DNA of 64,000 nt, taken from the NCBI GenBank assembly GCA_002695005.1, contig NZNT01000011.1:1-64000 (forward strand). The letters run 5' to 3'. Shown here one piece after another: positions 34,243 to 44,624 of this stretch. The notes below the pieces were generated by a model. That model was not told the DNA's origin and searched no databases. It saw only the letters and a list, made by a program, of their open reading frames with translations. Made by a program: the position numbers and the translations under genes. The number at the start of each line of letters is the position of its first letter. The first letter of the stretch is position 1. This DNA comes from Maritimibacter sp. (GTDB lineage Bacteria; Pseudomonadota; Alphaproteobacteria; Rhodobacterales; Rhodobacteraceae).

Positions 34243-34304
34243 GCGTGCCGGTTGGCGCGAGCGCTCAGAGGTATGTCACCGCGCCTGCGAACCCACGGCT
34301 AAGA
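34227..34304 (+). promoter_or_regulatory. Nested attenuator-like stems in the leuA leader
   Basis: An inner stem pairs CCTCTGAGCG (34236-34245) with CGCTCAGAGG (34262-34271), perfect over 10 bp. An outer stem pairs TCTTAGCCG (34227-34235) with CGGCTAAGA (34296-34304), perfect over 9 bp. The left arms cover the last Leu codons and stop of the leader peptide, so ribosome position would decide folding. No U-run follows, so control may act on leuA translation or by another termination route. Confidence 0.65.
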
Positions 34305-34324
34305 CAGACAAGAGAGACAATCCA

Positions 34325-35887
34325 ATGACCGACAAGACCGAGCAGGACCGCGTCCTGATTTTCGATACGACGCTGCGCGATGGCGAGCAGAGCCCCGGCG
34401 CGACGATGAGCCACGAGGAAAAGCTCGAGATCGCCGAGATGCTCGACGAGATGGGCGTGGATATCATCGAGGCCGGGTTCCCCATCGCCTCCGAGGGTGA
34501 CTTCGAGGCGGTGAAGGAAATCGCCGTCCGGTCGAAGAATTCCACCATCTGCGGGCTGGCGCGCGCGAACAAAACCGATATCGAGCGGGCATATGAGGCG
34601 GTGAAACACGCCGGAAAGCCCCGGATTCATACATTCATCGGCACCTCGCCGCTTCACCGTGCCATTCCGGGTCTGAGCCAGGATGACATGGCGGACCTGA
34701 TCCACGACACGGTGAGCCATGCGCGCAACCTGACCGACAACGTCCAGTGGTCGCCGATGGACGCGACGCGCACCGAGCATGATTACCTCTGCCGCGTGGT
34801 CGAAATCGCGATCAAGGCGGGGGCGACCACGATAAACATTCCCGACACGGTGGGTTATACCGCGCCGCGTGAAAGCGCCGAGCTGATCCGGATGCTGATC
34901 GAAAAGGTGCCGGGCGGGGACGAGGTGGTGTTCTCGACCCACTGCCACAACGATCTGGGCATGGCGACCGCCAACAGCCTCGCCGCCGTCGAGGCGGGTG
35001 CGCGGCAGGTGGAATGCACCATCAACGGGCTGGGCGAGCGTGCGGGCAACACCGCGCTCGAAGAGATCGTCATGGCGCTGCGCGTGCGCAACGACATCAT
35101 GCCCTATGCCACGAAGATCGACACCAAGCGGATCATGCAGATCAGCCGCCGTGTGAGCCAAGTGTCGGGCTTCCCGGTCCAGTTCAACAAGGCCGTGGTC
35201 GGCAAGAACGCCTTTGCCCACGAGTCGGGCATTCACCAGGACGGGATGCTCAAGAACGCCGAGACGTTCGAGATCATGAAGCCCGAGGATATCGGGCTGG
35301 CCGCCTCGTCGCTGCCGCTGGGCAAGCACTCGGGGCGGGCTGCGCTGCGCGACAAGCTCAACGCGCTGGGGCTGGAGGTCGGGGACAACCAGCTCAAGGA
35401 CATCTTCGTGCGCTTCAAGTCGCTGGCCGACCGCAAGAAGGAGGTCTACGACGACGACATCATCGCGCTGGTGGCCGATACGGCGGGCGACAAGGCGGTC
35501 GAGAAGATCAAGCTGACGTCGCTCAGGGTCATGTGCGGGACCGAGGGGCCGCAGAGCGCGGATATCGTGCTGGAGATTGACGGGGAAGAGGTGTCGACCA
35601 CCCAGACCGGCGACGGCCCCGTGGACGCGACCTTCAACGCCGTGAAGGCACTGTTCCCGACCGAGGCGCGGCTGGAAATCTATCAGGTGTCCGCCGTGAC
35701 CGAAGGCACCGACGCGCAGGCGACCGTTTCGGTGCGTCTGTCGGAGAACGGGCGCATCTCGACCGGGCAGTCGGCCGATACCGATACCGTCGTCGCCTCG
35801 GCCAAGGCCTATATCACCGCGCTCAACCGGCTTCAGATCCGGCTGGCGAAGTCGTCGCCGGGTATCCACTACTCCGACGCGAACTGA
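34325..35887 (+). CDS. leuA: 2-isopropylmalate synthase
   Basis: A 520-residue enzyme condensing acetyl-CoA with 2-oxoisovalerate, the first committed step of leucine synthesis. The catalytic barrel starts VLIFDTTLRDGEQSPGATM, the metal HxH is in FSTHCHNDLGMATANSL, and the C-terminal LeuA regulatory domain (SADIVLEIDGEEVSTTQTGDGPVDATF) gives leucine feedback. Start ATG 34325 follows an AGAGAG tract. A leader peptide precedes it; mreB follows. Confidence 0.95.
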   Translation: MTDKTEQDRVLIFDTTLRDGEQSPGATMSHEEKLEIAEMLDEMGVDIIEAGFPIASEGDFEAVKEIAVRSKNSTICGLARANKTDIERAYEAVKHAGKPRIHTFIGTSPLHRAIPGLSQDDMADLIHDTVSHARNLTDNVQWSPMDATRTEHDYLCRVVEIAIKAGATTINIPDTVGYTAPRESAELIRMLIEKVPGGDEVVFSTHCHNDLGMATANSLAAVEAGARQVECTINGLGERAGNTALEEIVMALRVRNDIMPYATKIDTKRIMQISRRVSQVSGFPVQFNKAVVGKNAFAHESGIHQDGMLKNAETFEIMKPEDIGLAASSLPLGKHSGRAALRDKLNALGLEVGDNQLKDIFVRFKSLADRKKEVYDDDIIALVADTAGDKAVEKIKLTSLRVMCGTEGPQSADIVLEIDGEEVSTTQTGDGPVDATFNAVKALFPTEARLEIYQVSAVTEGTDAQATVSVRLSENGRISTGQSADTDTVVASAKAYITALNRLQIRLAKSSPGIHYSDAN

Positions 35888-35893
35888 TCGACA

Positions 35894-35922
35894 GGGCGGG
35901 GGCGCAAGGGGCGGCCCCGCCC
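35894..35922 (+). terminator. Possible terminator of leuA
   Basis: GGGCGGGG (35894-35901) pairs with CCCCGCCC (35915-35922), followed by TCATTC. The stem is strong but the T-run is poor. Confidence 0.5.
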
Positions 35923-36001
35923 TCATTCACGGCACAGGTTCTGCTCGGCGGAAAAGGGTCGGTCTGGGCAGAAAGCTGCCGGAGGTTTTTGCGCACCCCC
36001 T

Positions 36002-36029
36002 TTCACCCAAAGCCTATGGCCCATATAAG
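36002..36029 (+). promoter_or_regulatory. Probable mreB promoter
   Basis: TTCACC (36002-36007), 16-bp spacer, TATAAG (36024-36029), about 64 bp upstream of the mreB ATG. A CCCCGGC/GCCGGGG hairpin follows in the leader at about 36039-36058. Confidence 0.45.
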
Positions 36030-36068
36030 GCCTCAAACCCCCGGCCAACGAGCCGGGGTATTGGGTAA

Positions 36069-37130
<1,062 letters not shown>

Positions 37131-37168
37131 AGGCCCGCGTGGCCGCCCCGTAGCACTGGGGGGAAAAA

Positions 37169-38140
37169 TTGGCACGGTCCAAGGCACGGACAGAAGACTA
37201 TGTTGGCCCGGTCAGGCGCATCCTGATCGGTCTGACGCTGTTCGTCCTGTTCGCCCTGTTCCTTTTGTGGCGGATCGACAGCCCGCGGGTTGAACGCTTC
37301 CGGGCGCAACTGGTCGACAGCGTGGTGCCCAGTTTCGAATGGGCGCTGGTGCCCGTGACGAAGACCGCCGACGCCATCGAGAACTTTCAAAGCTACCAGC
37401 GCATTTCCGAGCAAAATCAGGAGCTGCGGCGCGAACTGCGCCAGATGCAGGCGTGGAAAGAGGCCGCGCTTCAACTGGAGCAGGAAAACGCCAAGCTGCG
37501 CGACCTGAACAACGTGCGGCTGGATGCGCGGCTGTCTTATGTGACCGGGGTGGTGCTGGCCGACAGCGGCTCGCCCTTCCGTCAGTCGGTTCTCATCAAC
37601 CTCGGCTCCCGCGACGGGCTGGTCGATGGCTGGGCGGCGATGGATGGTCTTGGCCTCGTCGGGCGGATCGCGGGGGTGGGGGAGCGCACCGCGCGGGTGA
37701 TCCTGCTCACTGATTCCAACAGCCGTATCCCCGTGACCGTTCAGCCCTCGGGCCAGACCGCCATTCTGACCGGCGACAACTCGTCGGTGCCGCCGCTCGA
37801 ATTCCTCGAGAACCGCGACCTGGTGCGGCCCGGCGACCGGGTTCTGTCGTCAGGTGACGGCGGAGTGTTTCCGGCGGGGCTGCTGGTCGGGGAAGTGGTG
37901 CAGGGCAAGGACCGGCGACTGCGCGTGCGGCTCGCCGCCGATTACGAGCGGCTCGAATTCCTGCGCGTCATGCGTTCGCATCCGGGCGAGGTGGTCACCG
38001 ACAGCGGGGCGCTTATCGTGATGAACCCGGCCACCGCGCCGGTCGCCGAAGGCCTGCCGGAAGAGTGCACCGGGCTGGCCGAGGGCGACGAGGTGCCGGA
38101 GACCTGCGAAGGCACGGAGACGGTGGAGGTCACTCAATGA
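37169..38140 (+). CDS. mreC: Rod shape-determining protein MreC
   Basis: A 323-residue bitopic membrane protein: cytoplasmic N-terminus, helix at about residues 15-34, coiled coil around 65-110, then the periplasmic beta-barrel domains with LINLGSRDGLVDGWAAMDGLGLVGRI and the ...SGDGGVFPAGLLVGEV motif. It bridges MreB to PBP2. TTG 37169 follows a GGGGGG tract; no ATG fits. Confidence 0.93.
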   Translation: MARSKARTEDYVGPVRRILIGLTLFVLFALFLLWRIDSPRVERFRAQLVDSVVPSFEWALVPVTKTADAIENFQSYQRISEQNQELRRELRQMQAWKEAALQLEQENAKLRDLNNVRLDARLSYVTGVVLADSGSPFRQSVLINLGSRDGLVDGWAAMDGLGLVGRIAGVGERTARVILLTDSNSRIPVTVQPSGQTAILTGDNSSVPPLEFLENRDLVRPGDRVLSSGDGGVFPAGLLVGEVVQGKDRRLRVRLAADYERLEFLRVMRSHPGEVVTDSGALIVMNPATAPVAEGLPEECTGLAEGDEVPETCEGTETVEVTQ

Positions 38141-38676
38141 TCGACCCGTATCTGCTGCGCCGCCTGCTTTATGGCCTTCTGTTCCTCGCGATCTCGGGGC
38201 TGATCATCTTTACCCGGATGCTGCCGCTCCACTCCGGCGCGCAGGCCTTTCCGCCGCCCGACCTGATCCTGTGTTTTGCCTTTGCCTGGACCGTGCGTCG
38301 GCCCGACTACATGCCGGTTCTGCTCGTGGCCGCGGTGCTCCTGCTGGGAGATATGCTGTCGCTCGCCCCGCCGGGGATCGCGCCGCTGCTCGCCATTCTG
38401 GGGATCGAGGCGATCCGGTCGCGGCGCGGGCTGCTGTCGGATCAGGGGTTCGCCGTCGAATGGGCCTCGGTCGCCGCGATCATGTTCCTGATGATGCTGG
38501 CCGAGCGCCTGATCCTGGGCGTCTTCATGGTGCCGCAGGTGGCCTTTGGCATCACGGTTCTGAGCCTGCTGGTCACCGTCGTCTTCTATCCGGTGACGGT
38601 CCTCATTTCCACTCTGGGCTTCCGCATCTCGTGGATGAAGCCCGGTTCGATCGACCCGGAGGCGCGGACGGCATGA
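38137..38676 (+). CDS. mreD: Rod shape-determining protein MreD
   Basis: A 179-residue integral membrane protein with about five helices and the ILCFAFAWTVRRPDY segment common in alphaproteobacterial MreD. Its ATG overlaps the mreC stop and its stop overlaps the mrdA start (both ATGA). Confidence 0.88.
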   Translation: MIDPYLLRRLLYGLLFLAISGLIIFTRMLPLHSGAQAFPPPDLILCFAFAWTVRRPDYMPVLLVAAVLLLGDMLSLAPPGIAPLLAILGIEAIRSRRGLLSDQGFAVEWASVAAIMFLMMLAERLILGVFMVPQVAFGITVLSLLVTVVFYPVTVLISTLGFRISWMKPGSIDPEARTA

Positions 38677-40616
38677 AACGATCCCCCGCAGATACGGAAA
38701 AGAGCGCCAAGCGCATCACCCGGCGCGGACTCCTGCTCGGCGCGGGGCAGGTGGCAATGGCGGGCGTGCTGGTCGCGCGGATGCGTTACATGCAGGTCGA
38801 TCAGGCCGACGAATACCGGATGTTGGCCGAGGAGAACCGCGTCAACATCCGCCTCGTGCCGCCGGTGCGCGGGTTGATCTATGACCGCAAGGGCGTGCTG
38901 CTCGCCGGAAACGAACAGAATTACTCCATCATCATGGTGCGTGAGGATGCGGGCGACCCGGAGGAGGTGCTGGACCGGCTGGGCAAGCTCGTCTGGATTT
39001 CGCCCGAGGACAAGGCCAAGGCGCTCGAAGAGATGAGCCGCCGCTCGCCCTTCGTGCCCGTGACCATCGCGGACCGCGTGTCGTGGGAGGATATCTCCAA
39101 GGTCGCGGTGAATGCCCCCGCGCTGCCGGGTGTGACGCCGGAAATGGGGTTGAGCCGGATTTACCCGATGGGGTCGGATTTCGCCCATGTGGTGGGCTAT
39201 GTCGGGCCGGTGTCGGATTACGACCTGAGCCGGATCGAAGACCCCGATCCGGTGCTCCAGATTCCGCGCTTCCAGATCGGCAAGACGGGTGTGGAGAACA
39301 AGCACGAGGGACAGTTGCGTGGCGAGGCGGGCACCCGGCGTATCGAGGTCAACGCCGTGGGCCGGGTGATGCGCGAGCTTGGGCGGCAGGAAGGCGTCGC
39401 GGGTGCGAACCTTCAGCTCACCGTGAACCATGCGCTTCAGAATTTCGCCGAGGCGCGGTTGTCGGGCGAAAGCGCGGCGGCGGTCGTGATGGACCCGCGC
39501 AACGGCGATATCCTCGCCATCGCGTCGGCGCCCTCCTATGACCCCAACAAGTTCGTGCGCGGGATTTCGTCAAAGGACTACAACGGCCTGCTCGAAGACC
39601 CCTATCGTCCGCTCGCCAACAAGACGGCGCAGGGCACCTATCCGCCGGGGTCCACCTTCAAGATGGTCACGGCGCTGGCCGCGCTGGAAGCGGGTGAGAT
39701 CGACCTGGAAGAGACGATCACCTGCCGGGGCTATACCGAGTTGCATGATCGCCGGTTCCACTGCTGGCGGCGCGGCGGGCACGGGCGCGTGAACCTCGTG
39801 AAATCGCTGCGCGAAAGCTGTGACGTCTATTACTACGAACTGGCCCAGCGGGTCGGGATCGAACGGATGTCGGCGATGGCGCGCAAGCTGGGGCTTGGCA
39901 TCCGCCCGGACGTGCCGCTGTCGGGCGTGGCCGAAGGGCTGATCCCCACGAAGGAGTGGAAGCGCGAGGTGCGCGGGGCCGACTGGGTGGTGGGCGACAG
40001 CCTGAACGCCGCCATCGGGCAGGGCTTCGTGCTGGCCTCGCCGCTGCAACTGGCGATCATGACCTCGCGCATCGCGACGGGGCAGGTGATCGAACCGCGC
40101 CTCGTGCGGTCCGTCGACGGGGTGGAGGAGCCTGTGCTGGGCACCGAGCCGCTCGACGTCGATCCGGCCCACCTCGCCGCCGTTCAGCAGGGCATGTACG
40201 AGGTGGTCAACGGGACGCGCGGCACGGCAGGACGCTCGCGCGTCGTGGCCGAGGGTGTACGCATGGCGGGCAAGACCGGCACCAGTCAGGTCCGCAACAT
40301 CACCGCCGCCGAGCGGGCCGCTGGCGTGACCCGCAACGAAGACCTGCCGTGGGAGCGGCGCGACCACGCTTTGTTCGTGAGCTTCGCGCCCCATGACGCG
40401 CCGGAAGTGGCCGTGTCGGTCGTGGTCGAGCATGGCGGAGGCGGGTCCACCGCCGCCGCGCCTATCGCGCGCGACATCCTGCTCGCCGCGCTCTATGACG
40501 ACATCCCGCCGCTCGACGCCTATCCGTCGCCCCAGCGCGGCACGATCCGTTCGCAGTTCGACATGATGGAATTGCGCGAGCCGCAGGCGCCGTCGCAGGG
40601 CAGGTCGCGGGCATGA
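38673..40616 (+). CDS. mrdA: Penicillin-binding protein 2
   Basis: A 647-residue class B transpeptidase for cell elongation. N-terminal helix at about 18-36, dimer domain with VPPVRGLIYDRKGVLLA, then the transpeptidase: active serine S327 in PPGSTFKM, RESCDVYYYE as SxN-like motif, and AGKTGTSQV as KTG. Beta-lactams would acylate S327. Coupled by ATGA overlaps to mreD and rodA. Confidence 0.95.
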   Translation: MKRSPADTEKSAKRITRRGLLLGAGQVAMAGVLVARMRYMQVDQADEYRMLAEENRVNIRLVPPVRGLIYDRKGVLLAGNEQNYSIIMVREDAGDPEEVLDRLGKLVWISPEDKAKALEEMSRRSPFVPVTIADRVSWEDISKVAVNAPALPGVTPEMGLSRIYPMGSDFAHVVGYVGPVSDYDLSRIEDPDPVLQIPRFQIGKTGVENKHEGQLRGEAGTRRIEVNAVGRVMRELGRQEGVAGANLQLTVNHALQNFAEARLSGESAAAVVMDPRNGDILAIASAPSYDPNKFVRGISSKDYNGLLEDPYRPLANKTAQGTYPPGSTFKMVTALAALEAGEIDLEETITCRGYTELHDRRFHCWRRGGHGRVNLVKSLRESCDVYYYELAQRVGIERMSAMARKLGLGIRPDVPLSGVAEGLIPTKEWKREVRGADWVVGDSLNAAIGQGFVLASPLQLAIMTSRIATGQVIEPRLVRSVDGVEEPVLGTEPLDVDPAHLAAVQQGMYEVVNGTRGTAGRSRVVAEGVRMAGKTGTSQVRNITAAERAAGVTRNEDLPWERRDHALFVSFAPHDAPEVAVSVVVEHGGGGSTAAAPIARDILLAALYDDIPPLDAYPSPQRGTIRSQFDMMELREPQAPSQGRSRA

Positions 40617-41752
40617 GTTTTCTCGAATACAACGTCAAGCACACGCCCACGGGCCTGTCCAAGGTGCTGTATTTCAACTGGGTTCTGGCGCTCCTGCTGG
40701 CCGCCGCCGCCGCAATCGGCTTTCTCATGCTCTACTCGGTCGCGGGCGGGTCCTATTCGCCCTGGGCCGAGCCGCAGATGAAGCGGTTCGCGCTGGGCTT
40801 CGTGATGATGTTCATCGTGGCGATGGTTCCGATCTGGTTCTGGCGCAACCTGTCCGCGCTGGCTTTCGCGGTATCGCTCGCGCTCCTCGTCGCGGTCGAG
40901 TTCGTGGGCGACGTGGGCATGGGCGCACAACGTTGGATCGACCTCGGGTTCATGCGGCTGCAACCCTCGGAGCTCACCAAGATCACGCTCATCATGGTGC
41001 TGGCCGCCTATTACGACTGGCTCGACGTCGACAAGGTGTCGCGCCCGCTCTGGGTGCTGATCCCGGTGGTGGTTGTGCTGGTGCCCACCTACCTCGTCCT
41101 GCGCCAGCCGGACCTCGGCACCTCGATCCTGCTGGTCGCGGGCGGCGCGGTCCTGATGTTCCTTGCGGGGGTGCATATCCTTTATTTCCTCGTGGTGGGC
41201 GGCGCAGGCGTCGGGCTTGTGGCGGCGGTGTTCAGTTCACGCGGGACCGACTGGCAACTTCTCAAGGACTACCAGTATCGTCGGATCGACACCTTCCTCG
41301 ACCCGTCCTCGGACCCGCTGGGCGCGGGGTATCACATCACCCAGTCGAAGATCGCGCTGGGATCGGGCGGATGGACCGGGCGGGGGTTCATGCAGGGCAC
41401 GCAGTCGCGGCTGAACTTCCTGCCGGAAAAGCAGACGGACTTCATTTTCACGACACTGGCCGAGGAATTCGGTTTCGTCGGGGCGGCCTCGCTCCTCGCC
41501 CTGTATGTCGCGATCATCATTTTCTGCATCGCTTCGGCGGTGCGTAACACGGACCGCTATGGCTCGCTGCTCACCCTCGGGATTGCGGCGACGTTCTTTT
41601 TCTTCTTCGCGGTGAACATGTCGATGGTCATGGGGCTTGCGCCCGTCGTCGGCGTGCCGCTCCCGCTGGTCAGCTACGGCGGCTCGGCCATGCTGATCCT
41701 GATGATCGGCTTCGGCCTCGTCCAGTCCGCCCACGTTCACAGGCCGCGCTGA
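40613..41752 (+). CDS. rodA: Rod shape-determining protein RodA (SEDS glycosyltransferase)
   Basis: A 379-residue polytopic SEDS protein with about ten helices, polymerising lipid II together with PBP2. Characteristic segments are GAQRWIDLGFMRLQPSELTK, LRQPDLGTSILL and ...FLPEKQTDFIFTTLAEEFGF, and PLPLVSYGGSAM near the end. ATG 40613 overlaps the mrdA stop. Confidence 0.95.
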   Translation: MSFLEYNVKHTPTGLSKVLYFNWVLALLLAAAAAIGFLMLYSVAGGSYSPWAEPQMKRFALGFVMMFIVAMVPIWFWRNLSALAFAVSLALLVAVEFVGDVGMGAQRWIDLGFMRLQPSELTKITLIMVLAAYYDWLDVDKVSRPLWVLIPVVVVLVPTYLVLRQPDLGTSILLVAGGAVLMFLAGVHILYFLVVGGAGVGLVAAVFSSRGTDWQLLKDYQYRRIDTFLDPSSDPLGAGYHITQSKIALGSGGWTGRGFMQGTQSRLNFLPEKQTDFIFTTLAEEFGFVGAASLLALYVAIIIFCIASAVRNTDRYGSLLTLGIAATFFFFFAVNMSMVMGLAPVVGVPLPLVSYGGSAMLILMIGFGLVQSAHVHRPR

Positions 41753-42681
41753 TGTTGAAGGTTCAGATGCTCATGCGCGACGACATGATCGCGCCGTGGC
41801 GCCCGCACCTTGAGGCGGCTTTGGCCGAGGCGGGGCTCGACGCGGAGCTGGCCACGGATCATGCGCCGGAGGTGGTGGATTACGTCATCTATGCGCCGGG
41901 CGGCGGGGCGGCGGACCTGTCGGGCTATACCAACACGAAAGCGGTTCTGGGGCTCTGGGCCGGGGTCGAGTCCATCATCGCGAACGAGACGCTGACGCAA
42001 CCTTACGCACGGATGGTGGATGAGGGGCTGACCGAGGGCATGGTCGAATGGGTGACGGGGCATGTGCTGCGCCATCACCTTGGCCTCGACGCGCACATAA
42101 CGCGCGACGCCCCGGAATGGCGGCAGACAGCCCCGCCACTGGCCCGGCAACGCAAGGTCGCGATCCTTGGGCTGGGCGAGCTGGGCGCGGCCTGCGCGAT
42201 GGCGCTCACACGGCTCAACTTCGTCGTGGCGGGGTGGAGCCGGTCGCCAAAGTCGCTGCCGGGTGTGGCCTGTTTCCACGGGGACGCGGGGCTGGACCGG
42301 GTGTTGTCGGAGGCCGAGATCGTGGTGCTGCTTCTGCCATCGACGCCAGAGACTGAGAACACGCTGAACGCGCGCAGGCTGGCGCTGATGCCTGTGGGGG
42401 CGGTGGTCCTGAACCCCGGACGTGGCGCGCTGATCGACGATGAGGCGCTGCTGGCGGCGCTGGACAGCGGGCGGCTTGGCCATGCGACGCTCGACACGTT
42501 CCGGGTCGAACCGCTGCCGCGCGATCATCCATTCTGGTCGCACCCGAACGTGACGGTCACGCCGCATATCGCCTCGGAAACCCGGCCCGAGACAGCCTCG
42601 CGCGTCGTGGCTGCGAACATCCGGCGCGTCGAGGCGGGCGAGCCCCTTCTCCATCAGGTTGACAAGGCACGGGGCTACTAG
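41752..42681 (+). CDS. D-2-hydroxyacid dehydrogenase (glyoxylate/hydroxypyruvate reductase A type)
   Basis: A 309-residue NAD(P)-dependent reductase. Nucleotide motif VAILGLGELGAACAMAL; catalytic Arg in NPGRGALID, Glu in FRVEPLP, and His in VTPHIAS. The absent C-terminal extension and length match the GhrA group reducing glyoxylate or hydroxypyruvate. Its ATG overlaps the rodA TGA by one base, so it is transcribed with the rod genes without a clear functional link. Confidence 0.88.
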   Translation: MLKVQMLMRDDMIAPWRPHLEAALAEAGLDAELATDHAPEVVDYVIYAPGGGAADLSGYTNTKAVLGLWAGVESIIANETLTQPYARMVDEGLTEGMVEWVTGHVLRHHLGLDAHITRDAPEWRQTAPPLARQRKVAILGLGELGAACAMALTRLNFVVAGWSRSPKSLPGVACFHGDAGLDRVLSEAEIVVLLLPSTPETENTLNARRLALMPVGAVVLNPGRGALIDDEALLAALDSGRLGHATLDTFRVEPLPRDHPFWSHPNVTVTPHIASETRPETASRVVAANIRRVEAGEPLLHQVDKARGY

Positions 42682-42692
42682 CCCGGGGTCCA

Positions 42693-42768
42693 TCTTCTTC
42701 GTTCCGAAAATACTTCGGGGGTGCGGGGGCAGAGCCCCCGCCCCGGTCGGACGGGCGAAGCCCGTTCG
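42693..42768 (-). repeat. GAAGTATTT-type intergenic repeat, minus orientation
   Basis: On the minus strand: ACGGGCTTCGCCCGT, then GGCGGGGGCTCTGCCCCCGC, then ACCCCCGAAGTATTTTCGGAACGAAGAAG split at the conserved tail. It lies between convergent genes, 10 nt before the SLC13 gene stop. Copy closest to that at 3981-4060. Confidence 0.82.
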
Positions 42769-42778
42769 AAACCGGAGC

Positions 42779-44557
42779 TCAGAGCGGCCAGATGAGCGGG
42801 ATCACCGCGCTGACCAGCAGACCCATCGACAGGTTGAGCGGAATGCCGACCTTCATGAAATCGGTGAACCGATAGCCGCCGGGACCATAGACGAGCGTGT
42901 TCGTCTGGTAGCCGATGGGGGTCGAGAAACTCGCCGAGGCGGCGACCATGACCGCAACCACGAGGGGGCGGGGGTCTATCCCGATGGCCACGCCGATCCC
43001 GATGGCGATGGGCGTCACGACGACCGCGACGGCGTTGTTTGACACGAGTTCGGTCAGCACCGAGGTCAGCAGGTAGATCGACCAGATCACGAGGAAGGGC
43101 GGGAAGCCTTCGATCATCGGGGCCAGCGCGCTCGCGATCACTTCCACCGCGCCTGACGCGTCGAGGGCTGCGCCGATGGCGAGCATGGCGAAGATGAGGG
43201 CGAGCAGGCGGCCCTCGATCTGGCTGAACGCCTCGTCCGCATCCACGGCACGGGTCAGGAGCACCACGGCCACCGCCACCACGGCAACGGCAAGGATCGG
43301 GGCAACGCCGAGACCGGCCAGCGCCACGATCCCGAAGAGCGACAGGAGCGCGATGGGCGCGTGGCCGCGCCGAAACGCCCGGCCCGAGGGCTTGGCCACG
43401 TCGACGAGGTCCATGTCGGCCGCGAGCCGCTGAATGTCCTCGGGTGCGCCTTCGAGCAGGAGCGTGTCGCCCACGCGCACGGTCACGTTGTCGAGTTGCT
43501 GGCCGATGTTCTGGTTCCGGCGGTGGACCGCGAGCGGGTAGACGCCGTAGCGGCGACGCAGGCGCAGCTGGCCCAGCTTGCGCCCGATCATCTTGCAGCC
43601 CGGTGAGATCAGGACCTCGACCGTCGTCGTCTCGACCGCCGACACCTGATCGACGCGCTTGAGGCTCTTGTTGCGCTGGAGCGAGAGCAGTTCGGTCATC
43701 TGGGTGCGCAGAACGATCCGGTCGCCGACCTGAAGCTTCACGCCCTTGAGGTTGCGGCGCAGCGAGATGTCGCCGCGCACTACGTCGATCAGCCGCACAC
43801 CTTCGCGCTTGAACAGTTGCACGCTGAGCGCGTCGCGCCCGATCAGGTTGGATTCCGGGGGGATCACGGCCTCGGTAAAGAACTTCTTGCGCGACCGGTC
43901 GGTGAGGAGCGTCGCCATGCTGTCACGCTCGGGCAGGAGCTTGGGCGCGACGACATAGAGATACGCCATGCCCCAGGCCACGACGAGAATTCCCAGGGGC
44001 GTGATTTCGAAGATCGAGAAGGGCTCCAGCCCGTTGGAGCGCGCCACGCCGTCGACGAGCAGGTTGGTGGACGTCCCGATGAGCGTGAGCGTGCCGCCCA
44101 TGATCGCGCCGTAGGACAGCGGGATCAGAAGCTTGGAGGCCGAAATCTCGAGCTTGCGTGCGAGTTGGGTGAAGACCGGGATCATCACCACCACCACGGG
44201 CGTATTGGACACGAAGGCCGAGGCGAAGACGACGAAGACCATGAGCACGCCGATGGCGAGGCGCGGGCTTGCCCCCGCCTGCCGCTCGGCAATCTGGGTG
44301 AACCAGTCGAGCGCCCCGGTGCGCACGAGCGCCCCCATGACGATGAACATGCAGGCGATGGTCCAGGGCGCGGGGTTGGCCAAGACAGCGAGCGCGGCGT
44401 CGTAGGGCAGGATTCCGGTGACGAGCATCACGGCGACCCCGCCGATGGCCACGACTTCGGTCGGGAAGATCTCACGCAGGAACATGAGGAACATGACGCC
44501 GACGACGATGAGCGCCACGATGGGTTCTGCGGATTGCGGAAGTTCGATGAAGCTCAT
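42779..44557 (-). CDS. SLC13/DASS-type permease with TrkA-C domains
   Basis: A 592-residue membrane protein: about six helices, then two cytoplasmic TrkA_C (RCK-C) regulatory domains at about residues 205-390 (VGDRIVLRT; VGDTLLLEG), then about six helices. ...SNTPVVVVMIPV and TSTNLL in half one and SNNAVAVVVTPIA in half two are the paired ion-transporter signatures. Substrates in this group include sulfate, phosphate or dicarboxylates; sulfate import is plausible but unproved. Confidence 0.87.
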   Translation of the reverse strand: MSFIELPQSAEPIVALIVVGVMFLMFLREIFPTEVVAIGGVAVMLVTGILPYDAALAVLANPAPWTIACMFIVMGALVRTGALDWFTQIAERQAGASPRLAIGVLMVFVVFASAFVSNTPVVVVMIPVFTQLARKLEISASKLLIPLSYGAIMGGTLTLIGTSTNLLVDGVARSNGLEPFSIFEITPLGILVVAWGMAYLYVVAPKLLPERDSMATLLTDRSRKKFFTEAVIPPESNLIGRDALSVQLFKREGVRLIDVVRGDISLRRNLKGVKLQVGDRIVLRTQMTELLSLQRNKSLKRVDQVSAVETTTVEVLISPGCKMIGRKLGQLRLRRRYGVYPLAVHRRNQNIGQQLDNVTVRVGDTLLLEGAPEDIQRLAADMDLVDVAKPSGRAFRRGHAPIALLSLFGIVALAGLGVAPILAVAVVAVAVVLLTRAVDADEAFSQIEGRLLALIFAMLAIGAALDASGAVEVIASALAPMIEGFPPFLVIWSIYLLTSVLTELVSNNAVAVVVTPIAIGIGVAIGIDPRPLVVAVMVAASASFSTPIGYQTNTLVYGPGGYRFTDFMKVGIPLNLSMGLLVSAVIPLIWPL

Positions 44558-44624
44558 GGTGTCCTGACCCCGACCGCGCCATTTAGACCTGCGTGCCGCT
44601 TACCGGCAAGCGGTCGTTGTGTCG

